Below are positions 35,421 through 47,254 of a DNA stretch of 64,000 nucleotides, piece by piece. The notes under the pieces are model-generated. The model was not told where the DNA came from. It searched no databases and saw only the letters and a program-made list of their open reading frames with translations. The stretch covers positions 198,898,559 through 198,962,558 of the forward strand of contig OZ010788.1 in the NCBI GenBank assembly GCA_963932465.1. Direction: 5' to 3'. The position numbers and the translations under genes are program-made. Every line of letters begins with the position of its first letter. Positions within the stretch are counted from its first letter, which is position 1. The stretch is from Maratus speciosus. Lineage: Eukaryota; Arthropoda; Arachnida; Araneae; Salticidae.

Positions 35421-35654
35421 GTATAACAAATATATTTATGAAAATTCTGTATGTATTTGTGTGCCTATTATTAGTGTTAATTACATTTAATAATTTTGAT
35501 TATTTATGCTACCAAATATCTTTGCTTTGTGTGAAATGTTATGAAAAGTGCTGGAAGTACATTGTAGTCAGTAGCAATGTATATATTATCTGCTTCTTCC
35601 CAAATTCTGAAATATCTAGCATGGTGTTTTTTCAACACAAATGATGGCCATTTC

Positions 35655-35840
35655 CACCATTCTCATGATGTTACCACATAAAGCAAAGAGTAAGTCTGTT
35701 GAAAATAGTTTTACAACATTTTCATTATTGTTAAAGTTATGAAATAAAATCCAGGTTTGGCTTTAAATGACACATCCTGTATTTTAGACTAAATAAGTAA
35801 ATTGTGACCCTGCTTTCCTAAGTCAAAAAGTTTGTTATAA
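35655..35840. repeat. Dispersed repeat, copy 2
   Basis: Same-strand, diverged partner of 2130-2320 (shared AAGTCTGTTGAAAATA and CATTATTGTTAAAGTT words in order). Family unknown. Confidence 0.5.
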
Positions 35841-37290
35841 AGTACTTTGCCATTTCTTAGAGTTTTGCATGTAAGTTTTAAATCACCTTGTATATTCAGT
35901 ATTTTTTAATGTTGTATTTATTAATATGCTTGAAAAAAAAAAAACCTTTAAGACTTGATAATATTGTTCAATTATTTAGCTAAATGTTGTCCTATGAAGA
36001 ATCTATAAGATTTATTATCACAAACGATGTATGCAGGTGTGAAGACTGTCACATTGTTTCTGTTTTTGACATTAGCATTTTTAATTTTCATTGAACATGT
36101 GACTGATCTCTTTATCTCCACTACCAGTTGCATCATTATTCCCCTATGCTCTCTGTGATCATGGGTGTGGCCAATAATGTAATGGATAATCTAATGCATT
36201 GTTGACTGGAGTTCATAAATATGATATTTTGATATATATCCAGTATTTTCAAAATAGCCGACTTATTGATGATTATAAATATTTTCAGACTTAATATAAA
36301 TTAGAAACTAAAACATATAGCACTTAGCATCAAAACTTATTCTGAAATTAGCTTATGGCTGAATGTCTTTTTCTTTTTTTTTTCGCTTACGCAACAAAAT
36401 TGAAGATTAAGAATTAGAGAACTAATTGAAAACAGACAATTTGTTTTTTACACTCACAAAAACAAGCTGCAGGATTTAGTATCAAGAAAATTTTGTTTTA
36501 TGCAACAAAATTTTAAATACAAAATAATTTATTTTTATTGAAAAGTTTGGACATAATGTAAGTTTGTCTGCTTTTTCATGTATTGTGCAGTTTAAACTCT
36601 ACTAAACTAAAACCAGCTGAAAATATTCTTCCTAATGAAGCTGTAAAGAACTTACTTAATTTAGACAGTTTATCTTTCAGTGGCTGGTCTAACTAAATAT
36701 TGTCCCACATAATTATTGGTTGTGCATTTAAAAATCCAGATTCCAACGTAAAGTTTGGAAAATATTTTTATTTTTGTCTAAAAAATTTACTGCCAGAGCA
36801 AAAGTTCTTTATCTACAGAACAGCACAGTCAATAATAGAGGAAAAATTCATTTACAGTTGTTTTTACTGAAAATATAAAAATTATCCTACATAATATTTT
36901 GAAAATAAATAGGAAATATATGAAAACATTGAGAATACATACATGATTATCAAACAACACCACGATATTTTGAAAATAAAGATCAGATATATATCACCAA
37001 ACTTTGTTTTCAGTATATCATTTTTTGCTTTACACAGATTGTTACTTTGTTTTCAGCATATGATTTAAAGTTTTCCTAAATTTATTTTTGGAACACCATT
37101 TTATAAAATTTGATTTCTGATCAGTATTATTAGTATTATCTGTATATTATTTCAGATTAGTGATCAGTAGAGTCTGATCACTGACGTGATGCTGTTGCTT
37201 AGCTGAAGAAAATGTTGTTAGCAAATTGTTCACAGCTTGAATTTTCTGTTCCCAGCACAAATAATTATGATGACCCTCTCAATGCTAAAA
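35841..37290. other. Intron sequence without recognised features
   Basis: AT-rich with no coding or element signals that I can support. Confidence 0.4.
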
Positions 37291-37294
37291 TTAA

Positions 37295-37591
37295 CCTTTA
37301 ACTGATGTCATAGAAATTGTCACATAACTAGTGTGAAGCGGTCTGTGAGACCACTCCATCGAAAGATGAATAAAAGACACAATTAACTCATAGGATGGTG
37401 TTTTTGTGCTAAACATTTTGTACAGACTGTTATAATTAAAATTCACCTATTCAAAAGTTCCTGGTGATAGTATTAAAGTTCCAAACAGAACAAAATTTCG
37501 GTAGTGTTTGTAGTGAAACTGAAAATTGCAAATTAAACTATAAAAATTGAAAAAAGCCGCGGTCTGAAAGACCGGTAACATCAGTTAAATG
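37295..37591. mobile_element. TTAA-flanked MITE, 297 bp
   Basis: TTAA at 37291-37294 and 37592-37595. Ends are CCTTTAACTGATGTCA and, inverted, CATTTAACTGATGTTACCGG. Small hairpins GGTCTGTGAGACC and GGTCTGAAAGACC lie near the left and right ends. Non-coding. Confidence 0.6.
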
Positions 37592-38059
37592 TTAACTTAG
37601 TATCATAATGTTTACATAAAATATTCAGTCTTACCCTGTAAACGTCATTTATGTCATTTTATTATATAGTGTCATTTCCACACAATCATAGTAATGAAGT
37701 GAAATGATCTAAAGTAGTAATTCTAAAGAACATGAATGGCATACAGTAATGCAACTGATCACTTCCATTTTTCACAGAAAAGCTTGTCTAACATTGCAAT
37801 AGTCACTGCAATTTTTAAACTATTGATTTCACATATTCTTTTCATTTTAATAGTGCAATAAAAGACATGAAAATGCTAATTAATATGGCCCAGAATCCAT
37901 ATTTAAAGAAAAAGACAAATAGCAGTTTCTCTTTTATGCTCCTTCCTTTCCGCGGCCCAGTTGTAAATCTTGCAAGGGGGTGGTATCTGAAAAGTCCTCC
38001 TTTCTTTCATTCTTTTATAATGTCGCTATGCTTTTGAAATCCTACGTCCCTGTGATAGA

Positions 38060-38445
38060 GTTCTGTACAGACTGGAATTTTCAAGCCCAGCCCAAACGAA
38101 TGCTATCTTGACCCGGCCCATTTGTATTTTCACGGTTCATGTCCTGTCCCATGCTAAATCAGTGAAAACAGGCCAGGTCCATGCAAAAATCAAGAAATCG
38201 GACCAGACTCAATTTCCACAGAAAATACGGATTTTTTTCTTAACATACAGTAAAGATTTTCTAGAATACTGCATACATATTTATGGGAAAATTAACATCT
38301 TAGATTACTATATGTTTACAAGTCATAGAATGGAGAATAGCATCAGTACCAGCCTGCCATGTAGGCCCAGTATGTAGGAAGAAAATGTAGCCTGATACTG
38401 GCCTGACCCGAGTCTGCTGAAATAATTAAGCCCTAGTTCAGACAT
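38060..38445. repeat. GC-richer unclassified repeat
   Basis: It contains CAAGCCCAGCCC, GACCCGGCCCA, GGCCTGACCCGAGTC and AAGCCCTAG. The GGCCCGG-type words at both sides suggest a degraded transposon with GGGC-rich ends, and a related word (GCTTGGCCCG) lies at 38626. The ends are not resolved. Confidence 0.3.
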
Positions 38446-40474
38446 GATGCAACTATTATTATGCAGCATATTTATACTTATCCTCACCTCAGTTCATTCA
38501 AAACTGTTCATATTTTATTAACTTAGTTTGATCCTTTTAAATTTTTATATCGGGCTGCCGATATAAAAATAGTTATAAGTAATAGTTGATATATATAGTT
38601 TAAAAAATTGTCTTTAATCTGCCGGCTTGGCCCGTTGGAAAATTTCTCATCCTTTTGCCAGCCCGGGCTGGGTAAGGGAACCCATACAGACCTCTACCGT
38701 GGGACCCTGACACTTAAAAAAAACTGGGTCCTTTTATACAAAAGTGTTCTTTTAGAAAGGATACAAATTTATTCTATTTTATACAAAATATGCATCTTTT
38801 GTGATATTTCAACAGAAAAATTATGCATCCTGAAGGACCCATAAAAATTATATTTATGCATCCCTTCTCCCATTTTTGCTTAAATGATGTATTATAGCAC
38901 CTCCCCAATATCACTGTAAGAACATTCCTTTTTATTTTCATGGGGAGAGGGTCTCCTTGATGGTTTTAATTCTGTCTGGCAAAACTAATAAATTTATTAC
39001 ATTTTGTAAAACTGTTGTAACATGAAAGTATCACTTGGGAGGATTTCTTTTTCTAATTCTACTCTACTTTTTGCTGAAATTCCCATTGAAATGAACAGAT
39101 GTTTTCCTCATATTAGCCATAATTTTGCTTTTGTAGATCAAAAAAAATCTTCACACTATTTCTACTGGTGTCAAATGACACCTTTTAACTTTTGATTTAT
39201 GTGTATATTTCTTGTAGTTTGTAAAGCTAATAAGTACAAAAATAAGTCTTCACAATCTACTTATAATAAAATCTGATTGTCGGTAACTATGCCAGTGCGG
39301 ACAACTTCAGTGTGCGAATCGACCGTAGCTAAACGCCATGTTAGGCTTAATGAAAAACATATCTTAACATATGACAGCTAAATGATAATTTTTTCTACTT
39401 GAAATCATGTCTGTTCAGCATATTTTCACTAAAACATGTATATCATATCCAATTATAATGTATTAAGCTCCAGATTCATTCTTCTGTAGTGGCAACAGTG
39501 AAACTTTGTTTCTTTAGGAAAAACATGCTGATATTTCGCCGCTATTCGCTTTGATCTATCTGCAGTTATTTGTGAATGTTTTAAAACAATTTTTTTAATT
39601 TTTATTATGGATTTTCCAAAGGAATCGCTTTTGGAAAGAATTGCACGTTGGCGATTGCGGCAATCAACGGATTTCTCAGTTTGCCTGATAAACTCAGTTG
39701 AGTTTACATGGAGCAGAATTAAACACCAATAGGCACAATTTTTTGTTTATTTTTTATCTAAACCATGCATATTTTAAGTTCATGTTCATTCAGATTTTTA
39801 AAATCATTTATCACTCACAGGAACATTTCATTATAATAAAGATTTAAAAATGAAAATTACTTTTTTTTTTTTAAACTAAATTTTTGTACCGTTCAAAAAA
39901 CATAGCTTTATGTATATGAATGATGCACATAATGGTGTTTTAGTTTTAGCCAAATATATGAATCAAATTTTAAAGTTTCATCTAAAATTAAAAAATAAAC
40001 ATCTGAATCTGATAAACATCTGATTTTTAAAGAAATGCCACATGTTTTTTGTTTTATTTTTAAGTTCTTATTTCACCTATGCATATTTTAAGCTGAATTT
40101 AATATAGTTCTGTGAATTATTTTTGCTGTTTGAAAAATGCAACAGTTTTTTTGTTTTTTTTCAACTATGCATATATTTTTAAAAGCATTTACAGACATGC
40201 CACTTTCTATCGAAAACATGGAATTCCACTTTTTCGGCACAATTTATCATCCCTGGGATTGATGCAAATCAGTATTAAAATTTGTTGACATTTTTAGGAC
40301 AAGAAGGGAGGGTGGTAGCAGAATTTGACAAAATAAAAATGCGAGTACAAACAGTGCCAAATTAAGTTTATTTCTAATCCTTTCCCATGACCTACTGTGC
40401 CATGTATAGAAACAAACAGCATGAAAAAAAAAACATAGCCAGGAGCTGGCAACTATCATCTGTCTACTTTGCTT

Positions 40475-40840
40475 GAAGGATTGCAAAAATCATCAAACGA
40501 TCGTATAAAAATGGTGGTTTCGTCAAGCGAATATGAATTTTGTCAAAGGATCGCAGAAAAAAACACAATTTTTCCCAAAGGGTCCTTTAGAATGCATGTT
40601 TTGTCTAAGGATCATGAAATATGTGAATTTCGCCAAATAATCGTGGAAAAAACATGAATTTCATCAGATGACTGCAGAAAAAATGCATTATTTCATCAAA
40701 GTATCGTGAAAAACGTGAATTTCGTCAAATAATCACAGAAAAAATATGATTTTCATTAGAGGATCTCAGAGAAAACGAGAATTTCATCAAAAGGTTGCAA
40801 AAGTGCAAGTTTCAACATAAGATCCTGAAAAAATCCTGTA
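40475..40840. repeat. ~35-bp minisatellite in Helitron
   Basis: Units of the form GAATTTCGTCAAATAATCGTGGAAAAAAC repeat about ten times with substitutions. Shorter related blocks are at about 41690-41880 and 42320-42490. The inverse of the same unit forms the array at 29270-29560. Confidence 0.75.
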
Positions 40841-41269
40841 AATTTTGAAATCAGGAGATTTTGAAGCTTATTGGTTCATCAGTATCAGGTGAACCGTTAG
40901 TCAGCTAAATTTTTTGTTGCGTAACTAATTTGCTGCATACATTCGGATGCACCTGTGCTTCTGTCAACGTATTTTGATTGTAAGGTAAGTCTTGCTTTCT
41001 CTGCTGTTTATTTCTTTTGTTTTTTATTAGGATTTTTGCATTAGCTGTTTAAAATGCACCCTTTATTGGTCAATATATCGATTTTTACATGGTTTACCAT
41101 TTTAGAGACGGAAGATTCAGCCAACGGCTGCTGAAAAAATTCGAGTCTGAAAACATCAAGGGTGTATTACCAAACATCCATCAAAATTTAAATTTAATTC
41201 AGTTAGAAGAGAAGTATCATACCTTGACGGTGTTTCAGACCCTAACTAAGATCCCTTTTTCTAAACATT

Positions 41270-41280
41270 AAATTATTGAA

Positions 41281-41311
<31 letters not shown>

Positions 41312-42490
41312 AACTGATTGTTTGTTTTTTGTGTAAATATTTTAATTTTTTTTTGTATGAAACTCCCCTTTTTTTTATGAATCGCCGTCTCATTTATTGG
41401 TATTTCTTTATATTTATCCTTTTACTTTTATTTTATATTTAATAAATTTTTTGGCAGTTGTGAGCGAGATTTTACCTGCATTCATAACAAATTTTTCAAG
41501 ATGGCGGAAAAACTTAGTTTTTAAATCTTTATGTTACTTATAAATCCATGTTTTTACATCATTTTCTATTTTTTGTGCAAATCATTGATTTATAAATAAC
41601 AAAGATTTAAAAGTTGTGTTTTTCAGCCATCTTGAAAAGATTTTTGGCACAATTTTTTTCGCCAATCGGCACAGGATGCGGAACTCTTCCCTGAATTTTG
41701 TCAAACAAACGCAAGAGGTGTAATTCGTCAAAAAGGCGCAGAAAAAACGTGAATTTTGCAACAAATCCCGATAAAAACACTCATTTCGTGAAAGGATTGT
41801 GGAAAAAACAGTCATTTTGTCAAAAGGCTGCGAAAAAAACATGAATTTCATCAAAGATGTGCAGAAAAAACGAGGTTTTCACCATAAACATTAATTTATT
41901 GATTTTTTTTTGTTTGTAAATTGTAACTGATTGTTTGTTTTTTGTGTAAGTATTTTTAATTTTTTTTTATATATATTTTTTTGTATGAAACTCCCCTTTT
42001 TTCTGAATCGCCGTCTCATTTATTGTTATTTATTTATATTTATCTTTTTATTTTATATTTAATAAATTTTTTTGTAGTTGTGAGCTAGATTTTACCGGCA
42101 TTCGTAACAAATTTTTCAAGATGGCAGAAAAACTTCGTTTTTAAATCTTTATGTTACTTATAAATCCATGTTTTTACATCATTTTATATTTTTTGGGCAA
42201 AATCATTGATTTATAAATAACAAAGATTTAAAAATTATGTTTTTCTGCCATCTTGAAAAGATTTTTGGCAAGATTTTGAACAATTTTTTTTGCCAAGTGG
42301 CACTCTTCCCTGAATTTTGCCAAAGAAACGCAAGAGGTGTAATTCGTCAAAATGGCGCAGAAAAAAGCGAATTTTTCAACAAATCCCGATAAAAACACTC
42401 ATTTCATCAAAAGGCTGTGAAAAAAACACGAATTTCATCAAAGATGTGCGGAAAAAGTGAGAATTTTGCCATAGGGTTGTTGGAAAAAGC
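41270..42490. repeat. 620-bp tandem duplication with internal hairpins
   Basis: TGAGCGAGATTTTACC at 41461 and TGAGCTAGATTTTACC at 42081 mark a 620-bp period. Both copies share CTGATTGTTTGTTTTTTGTG, GAATCGCCGTCTCATTTATT and a ~150-bp hairpin (41492-41640, 42112-42260) whose arms are CAAGATGGC and GCCATCTTG with matching AAATCTTTATGTTACTTATAA / TTATAAATAACAAAGATTT. Confidence 0.8.
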
Positions 42491-42693
42491 TCTTTTTTTC
42501 TCCCCGCATGAGGTGGTTCATATTTTCTTCATTTGAAGGTTGACTTTTGCAAACACAATTTTTTGAATGCTTTTGAGGACTTGCCACTATCTGAATAATC
42601 ATGCATATCAATCACCTGTTTAACTGAGTCTGACTTAATGTTGTAAACTTAAAATAACACTTTCCCGTCATTTTTGACGGGGCCATATGCTAG

Positions 42694-43263
42694 TATTAAA
42701 AATAATTTGTGATAGTTTTAACCTAAAAATTACAAATAAAATAACCATAAATTGAAATACTTTAAAAGGTGTCATTTGATGGTGGTAGAAATAATGCTAA
42801 TGTAATTTAACTGTTGAACCATTCTTAATGTGTAACTTGCTCGTTTTAACTGTGCTTTCATTTTTAGCCATGTCTCTATTAGGTGAGTTTGACTGTATTT
42901 CTTACTGTAAAATTCTATCATATACATTAATCGCCATTTATTATTACTTAAAAAACTGATTAGATTATTGATGCCACTAAGTATCCTTTTTAATAGCTTG
43001 GACTGAATTATTCATCAAAGTTAATATTTTTATGACTTGTTATGTAATAATCTAATGTTAATTTTGCTATTTATCTATTTCTTAAATTTATCATTTTATT
43101 CAGAATTATTTATTGCTTGAAATTAAACAATTCTAACACTTTGCTAACTCTGGTATTAAATTGGGTGCACTAAAATAATTGTAGTGATGAGGGCTGCATG
43201 AAATATTTTTTCAAAGTCAAAATTTTCCTGGCAAACAGCAAAATAATACAATACTGTGAATAC
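42694..43263. other. Intron between Helitron and hAT element
   Basis: AT-rich. No features recognised. Confidence 0.4.
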
Positions 43264-43271
43264 ATTTGTAA

Positions 43272-44606
43272 CAGGGTTGGCTTTTTCCCGTCCAAAACTT
43301 GTTTTTCCCATTCCACCGGGAAAAACTGGTAAATACTGGGATAAAGTGGTAAATACCGGTAATACCGGTACTGGAAAAAACTTCCAAATGACAATATGTA
43401 AGAAATATTCTGGTTTTTTGAATCTGATGTGTAAAATGAAAGTTGGAAATACATAATTATTACAAATTTCCTTTAGGTTTAAAATTATTCTGTAAGAAAG
43501 GAATACAGTAGATCTGTATAACGAAAACCTAAAAATGCAAGGTTGTGCATTATATGGGTCACATTTCGCACAACATTAAATTTACCTTATCCCTTTTAGA
43601 CCGGGCAGCTTTTTGTGTTTTTTTTTTTAACAATGATGTAACTGATAATTTACTATCTGTTGATAAAATTCATATAATATAATTTCTGTTAACCAGCACA
43701 ATCACTCGATTCCGGCATTTATGGAATAGATAACCCAAGAAGATAGAATTTTAGTTATTGCCTAATCCGCACGATCATGCGGGTCCGGTCTTAAAGGGTT
43801 AGAAATAAGGCGATATATATGTCTGAAACATATATGAAAATATATTAGAGTATCTTTATACTGCATTGCTTGTCCACAGGAGTTTTCCAGATTATGAACT
43901 TTTTAATAACATTGATTATTCCACATATTGTTTAATATACTTTATAAACATGGTCAACTATACCTGGACCAAATCATTCATTAAACATTTTTGAAAATGA
44001 GTAATATATTGTAATAATACCATTTTTCTTTTCATTAAAGTTCTAAATTAAGGGGATAAAGTTGAACTAATGTAACAAATTCATAATAATAATTAACAAT
44101 AAAGATCTTCTACTGTATAAATAAATAAGAATTATTGCATAAAACATCTTCAGGGATGTCCTGCATCATCAGCATCTTTGGAGCGTTTTTTTTCTAAATT
44201 TTCTTTCGTCCAAAACAAGATTAGAAATAGACTGGGTTTACAAAAAGTCTCTAAATTAGTATTTTGTTATATGATGCTAAAATCCAATGTGGAAGACGAA
44301 GAATATGAATAGGATTATGATTGATAAATGTTTGGGAATCTGTATACTAGTGTGTGAATATTTAAATAAATGCACTCCATTGTCTGTTTTTGTAGATCTT
44401 CCTTTTCTTTTTTTTTTTTTTTTTTTACCTTTCAAGCTATTTTTTGGAACCCAATTTTGACATTTTTAAAGGTTGTTTTGAATTTATATTTATGTTTTTA
44501 ATAATTAGTTTTTCCCATGTGGGAAAAACATAGTATTTCCCAGGACGGTAAATACCGGTTTTTACCATGGTATTTACCGGGGGTGGGAAAAACCTTGCCA
44601 ACCCTG
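43272..44606. mobile_element. Non-autonomous hAT element, 1,335 bp
   Basis: Ends CAGGGTTGGCTTTTTCCC and, inverted, CAGGGTTGGCAAGGTTTTTC. A perfect 8-bp duplication ATTTGTAA lies at 43264-43271 and 44607-44614. Subterminal TACCGGTAATACCGG-like words occur at both ends. No transposase. It contains the small TTAA-like repeat at 43591-43798. Confidence 0.85.
43591..43798. mobile_element. Old piggyBac-like MITE nested in hAT element
   Basis: Ends CCCTTTTAGACCGGGCAG and, inverted, CCCTTTAAGACCGGACCC. The flanks are TTAT on the left and TTAG on the right, read as decayed TTAA. 208 bp, non-coding. Confidence 0.5.
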
Positions 44607-45020
44607 ATTTGTAATAGTATCAGGGATTATAATTATAATGCATTTCTTTGAATTTAACATGGAGTTACAGTAATCAGTTAATTAAAAGAACAAAAAAGTG
44701 TCCCTGTTGGGTATAAATTTAAAATTAGATCAATATATACATTTTAAACCATAAAATTAAAATAGAAAATAAGATACAGCTATAATTTTCATTGTAAAAA
44801 GCATAGAACTAGTAATATTTTGTAATTGAGCCCAAAGCCAAAAGGTAGTGGCAAAAATGAGTTATTCTGCCAAAATATGGTTAAAAGTTATAAGAATGGA
44901 GTTAATAATACTGCAGAACAAGCTTTCTAAATTGCATCAATTGGTTATGGGCCCGATTAGGAATCTTTTTCTAACCACACGATAACACCCTCCCCCCGCC
45001 CCCCCTATATGTTGAGTGAT

Positions 45021-45420
45021 CAAAATCTAAATTGATTCGGCATCTATTTATCTCAAGGTCTAACAAAATAGGAAGTTTGATGAAATTCGGTGCTTTAGTT
45101 CTTAAGGTATCATGGATATTGGAAAAAAAAAAAAAAAAAATGCAGCATAACAGTGTCGCTTGTTCAGTAATGTATACTGAAATGTAATTAGCAACAATTT
45201 ATGTCAAAGTCTAACTGAATCTGAAGTTTGGTTAAATTCTGTGTGTTAGTTCTTGAGATAGAGCAGCCACAAAATTATCACACATAGACTAATAGACAGA
45301 CATTTTCCAAAAATAGTCAAAATGTATTCAAAACATACTAAAACATGTAAATCCATCCAAAACAGAAGAAAATTTTCCAATTCCAATACTTTCTAAAGTA
45401 TATAGAAAAAAGTAAAAAGT
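45021..45420. repeat. Short member of the 145-bp-unit array family
   Basis: Two to three units with GCAGCATAACAGTGTCGC, TAGTTCTTGAGATAGAGC and AGTCTAACTGAATCTGAAG. It ends in the edge sequence CCAATACTTTCT...AAAAAAGTAAAAA, like 25025. It follows a C-run near 44990-45005. Confidence 0.75.
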
Positions 45421-45693
45421 AAAATTTTATCAGTGAAAATTAATAATTATTAGCTACTGGTAACTGTTATTATAATTATTTTAATATCATGTTCATGTAT
45501 TATATTAAGTCAGGAAAAGTAACAGCTAATAAATTATCACAGAAGATAAATTTTATTTTCGAATAATAATAGACTAGGAAAAAAATAATCTTTTGTTAAT
45601 TTAATTTTGAAGCTTTCTTTCTCTACTTTTCTTTCCCTTTTATCTGTAATTGCTACATATTATTTATATTTGTCTTTCCATATTCTTTTCTAG

Positions 45694-45826
45694 AGAATTT
45701 TATGACTTGCAAGATTTTCCAGTTTCTCAGCTTTTGAGTAGATGTAAAGAAGGCAAAAAGAGGAACCTTTATTTTACATCAGAAATTGTTAAGAAGATAG
45801 TGCAAAATAATGTTGATATAATAAAG
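45694..45826 (+). CDS. NSUN2: NSUN2 exon (GKKRNLYF block), last exon in window
   Basis: A 133-nt exon beginning R-EFYDLQDFPVSQLLSRCKE and continuing GKKRNLYFTSEIVKKIV then QNNVDIIK. FY-x-L ... EGKKR-x-LY is the conserved C-terminal-domain block in NSUN2, followed by the (V/L)-L-x-N segment. The acceptor TTTTCTAG precedes position 45694. The exon ends in phase 0 at a GTAAAT donor. The next expected residues (VINTG-like, leading to the IKVW motif) are not seen downstream in this window, so the remaining exons probably lie past 64000. Confidence 0.93.
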
Positions 45827-45982
45827 GTAAATTTTTGCATTCATATCATGGTATTTTTAACCCTCTGAGCATCTGAGGGCTTTCCTGCATTTTCATAAAA
45901 ATGCTTATAAAACTAATGTTAATTTAAATTTTCTTTCCCTGTTTGTTTCTAAAATACACTTCATGCTTCTTTATTTGACATA

Positions 45983-47252
45983 CAGGTGGTTATCAAAATA
46001 ATGGAAACACCCTAGATTTTGAAGGAATTCTTTATTAATATGGCGTAGGACTGCCTTTGGCATGTAATACACCTTAGATTCGCCTGGGAATCGAATCATA
46101 CAAATTCTGAATAGTGTTTAGAGGAATATTGTACCATTCTTTATGGAGATATTGTGAAAGTTCCGTGAGAGATGTCGGTAGAGGATATCGATCCCGGATT
46201 GAAAGCTCTAAAATAGACCACAACGGTTCGATTATGTTGAGGTCTAGGGACTGTGCGGGCCAAGGTAGATGTTCCACCTCATCCTCATGTTCATCAAACC
46301 ATGATTGGACAACTCTGGCTGCATGAATAGGGGCATTATCATCCTGGAAAATTCCATCTCTTGCAGGAAACAAAATTTGCATCATAGGATGGACCTGGTC
46401 AGCTAAAACTTCTCTATACTTCTCCCCAGTGATCTTTCCTTTCAGGGTTACGATTGGACCAGCAGAAAACCATGACACGGCTGCCCATACCATGACCGAT
46501 CTACCTCCATGCTTGACAGTTGGACGGAGGCAATCAGGATCATACGCTTGTACAGGTGTTCTCCAGACATGTATCCGTCCTGTTGTGGGGAACAATGTGA
46601 AAGATGATTCGTCTGACCATATAACAGTCTTCCACTTATCAATCGACCAGGTTTTGTGGTTGTGGCACCACTCTACATGACGTTTGGCATTAGCATCTGT
46701 GACAAGTGGCTTAGGAATTGCTGTTCTGCCGTAAATGTTCTCTTTATGAAGGTATCTCCGAACTGTAATTGTTGATACTGGAGAATCCAGATGCTGATTG
46801 AGCTCTGCGGTCACTTTCGCTGCAGTTGTTTTCTTTTTAGACATTACAATCCGCTTCAATACCCGTCGGTCTCTTTCACTCAGCTTCTCCTTCCGTCCAC
46901 TATTTTGCTTTGCTGAGCTTGTCTTTCCGCGCTGTGTGTATGCTGTCATGACTTTAGACACTGTACCTCTAGAAACGCCTATAAGCTGGGATGTTTCAGT
47001 CACCGTTGCTCCAGCTAGTCGGGCTCCTACAATTTGGCCTCTTTGAAAATCTGTGAGGTCTTACATTTTACGCTTCTGACAAAAAAAATCAAAACGTAGA
47101 CAACTCTTCTAGAGCTCTCTCATACTACCTAATACATGTACTTTTTATATTAAAAAAATCTGGTAGCTAAGATTATATTTTAATGCTTACGAAGGGAATT
47201 CTTAAATGTCCCTTTCATTCACAAGTGTTTCCATTATTTTGATAACCACCTG
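45983..47252 (-). mobile_element. Full-length Tc1-type element (DD36E spacing)
   Basis: Element of 1,270 bp between TA at 45981-45982 and 47253-47254. A perfect 28-bp terminal inverted repeat starts CAGGTGGTTATCAAAATAAT and ends GGAAACAC. A single transposase gene fills most of the interior on the minus strand. Structure and length are those of a complete Tc1-like element, inserted 154 bp after the last NSUN2 exon seen. Confidence 0.93.
46074..47066 (-). pseudogene. Tc1-like transposase, nonsense at both ends
   Basis: The transposase cuts and pastes the element. The N-terminal HTH region reads DFQRGQIVGARLAG and VSRGTVSKVM; further on come WSDESSFTLF (first Asp), FQDDNAPIHAA (second Asp) and SLDLNIIEPLW (Glu). 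Thirty-six residues separate the second Asp and the Glu, so the triad is DD36E rather than DD34E. The expected ATG (47066-47064) is followed at once by TAA (47063-47061). From 47060 the frame stays open to TAA at 46074-46076, beyond which it would continue about 12 codons (GVLHAKGSPTPY) to another TAA. These two stops are the only breaks I see, so it is recently inactivated. An internal GTG (47003) or ATG start might still give a shortened protein. Confidence 0.88.
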
Positions 47253-47254
47253 TA

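Larger units (their letters stand above)
39256..42693 (+). mobile_element. Non-autonomous Helitron, 3.4 kb
   Basis: Left edge A|TCTACTTATAATAAAATC. The right edge has the hairpin CCCGTCATTTTTGACGGG (42664-42681), 8 nt, then CTAG|T (42690-42694). A TC start, a 3' hairpin and CTRR inserted between A and T are Helitron hallmarks. No Rep/helicase frame is present. The interior carries minisatellites and a 620-bp tandem duplication. The 3' end is strong; pairing it with this particular 5' end is inference. Confidence 0.6.

Noticed and set aside
38108..38377. 89-codon plus-strand frame
   Set aside because: It lies in a degraded GC-richer repeat, with no domain and no splice or start context.
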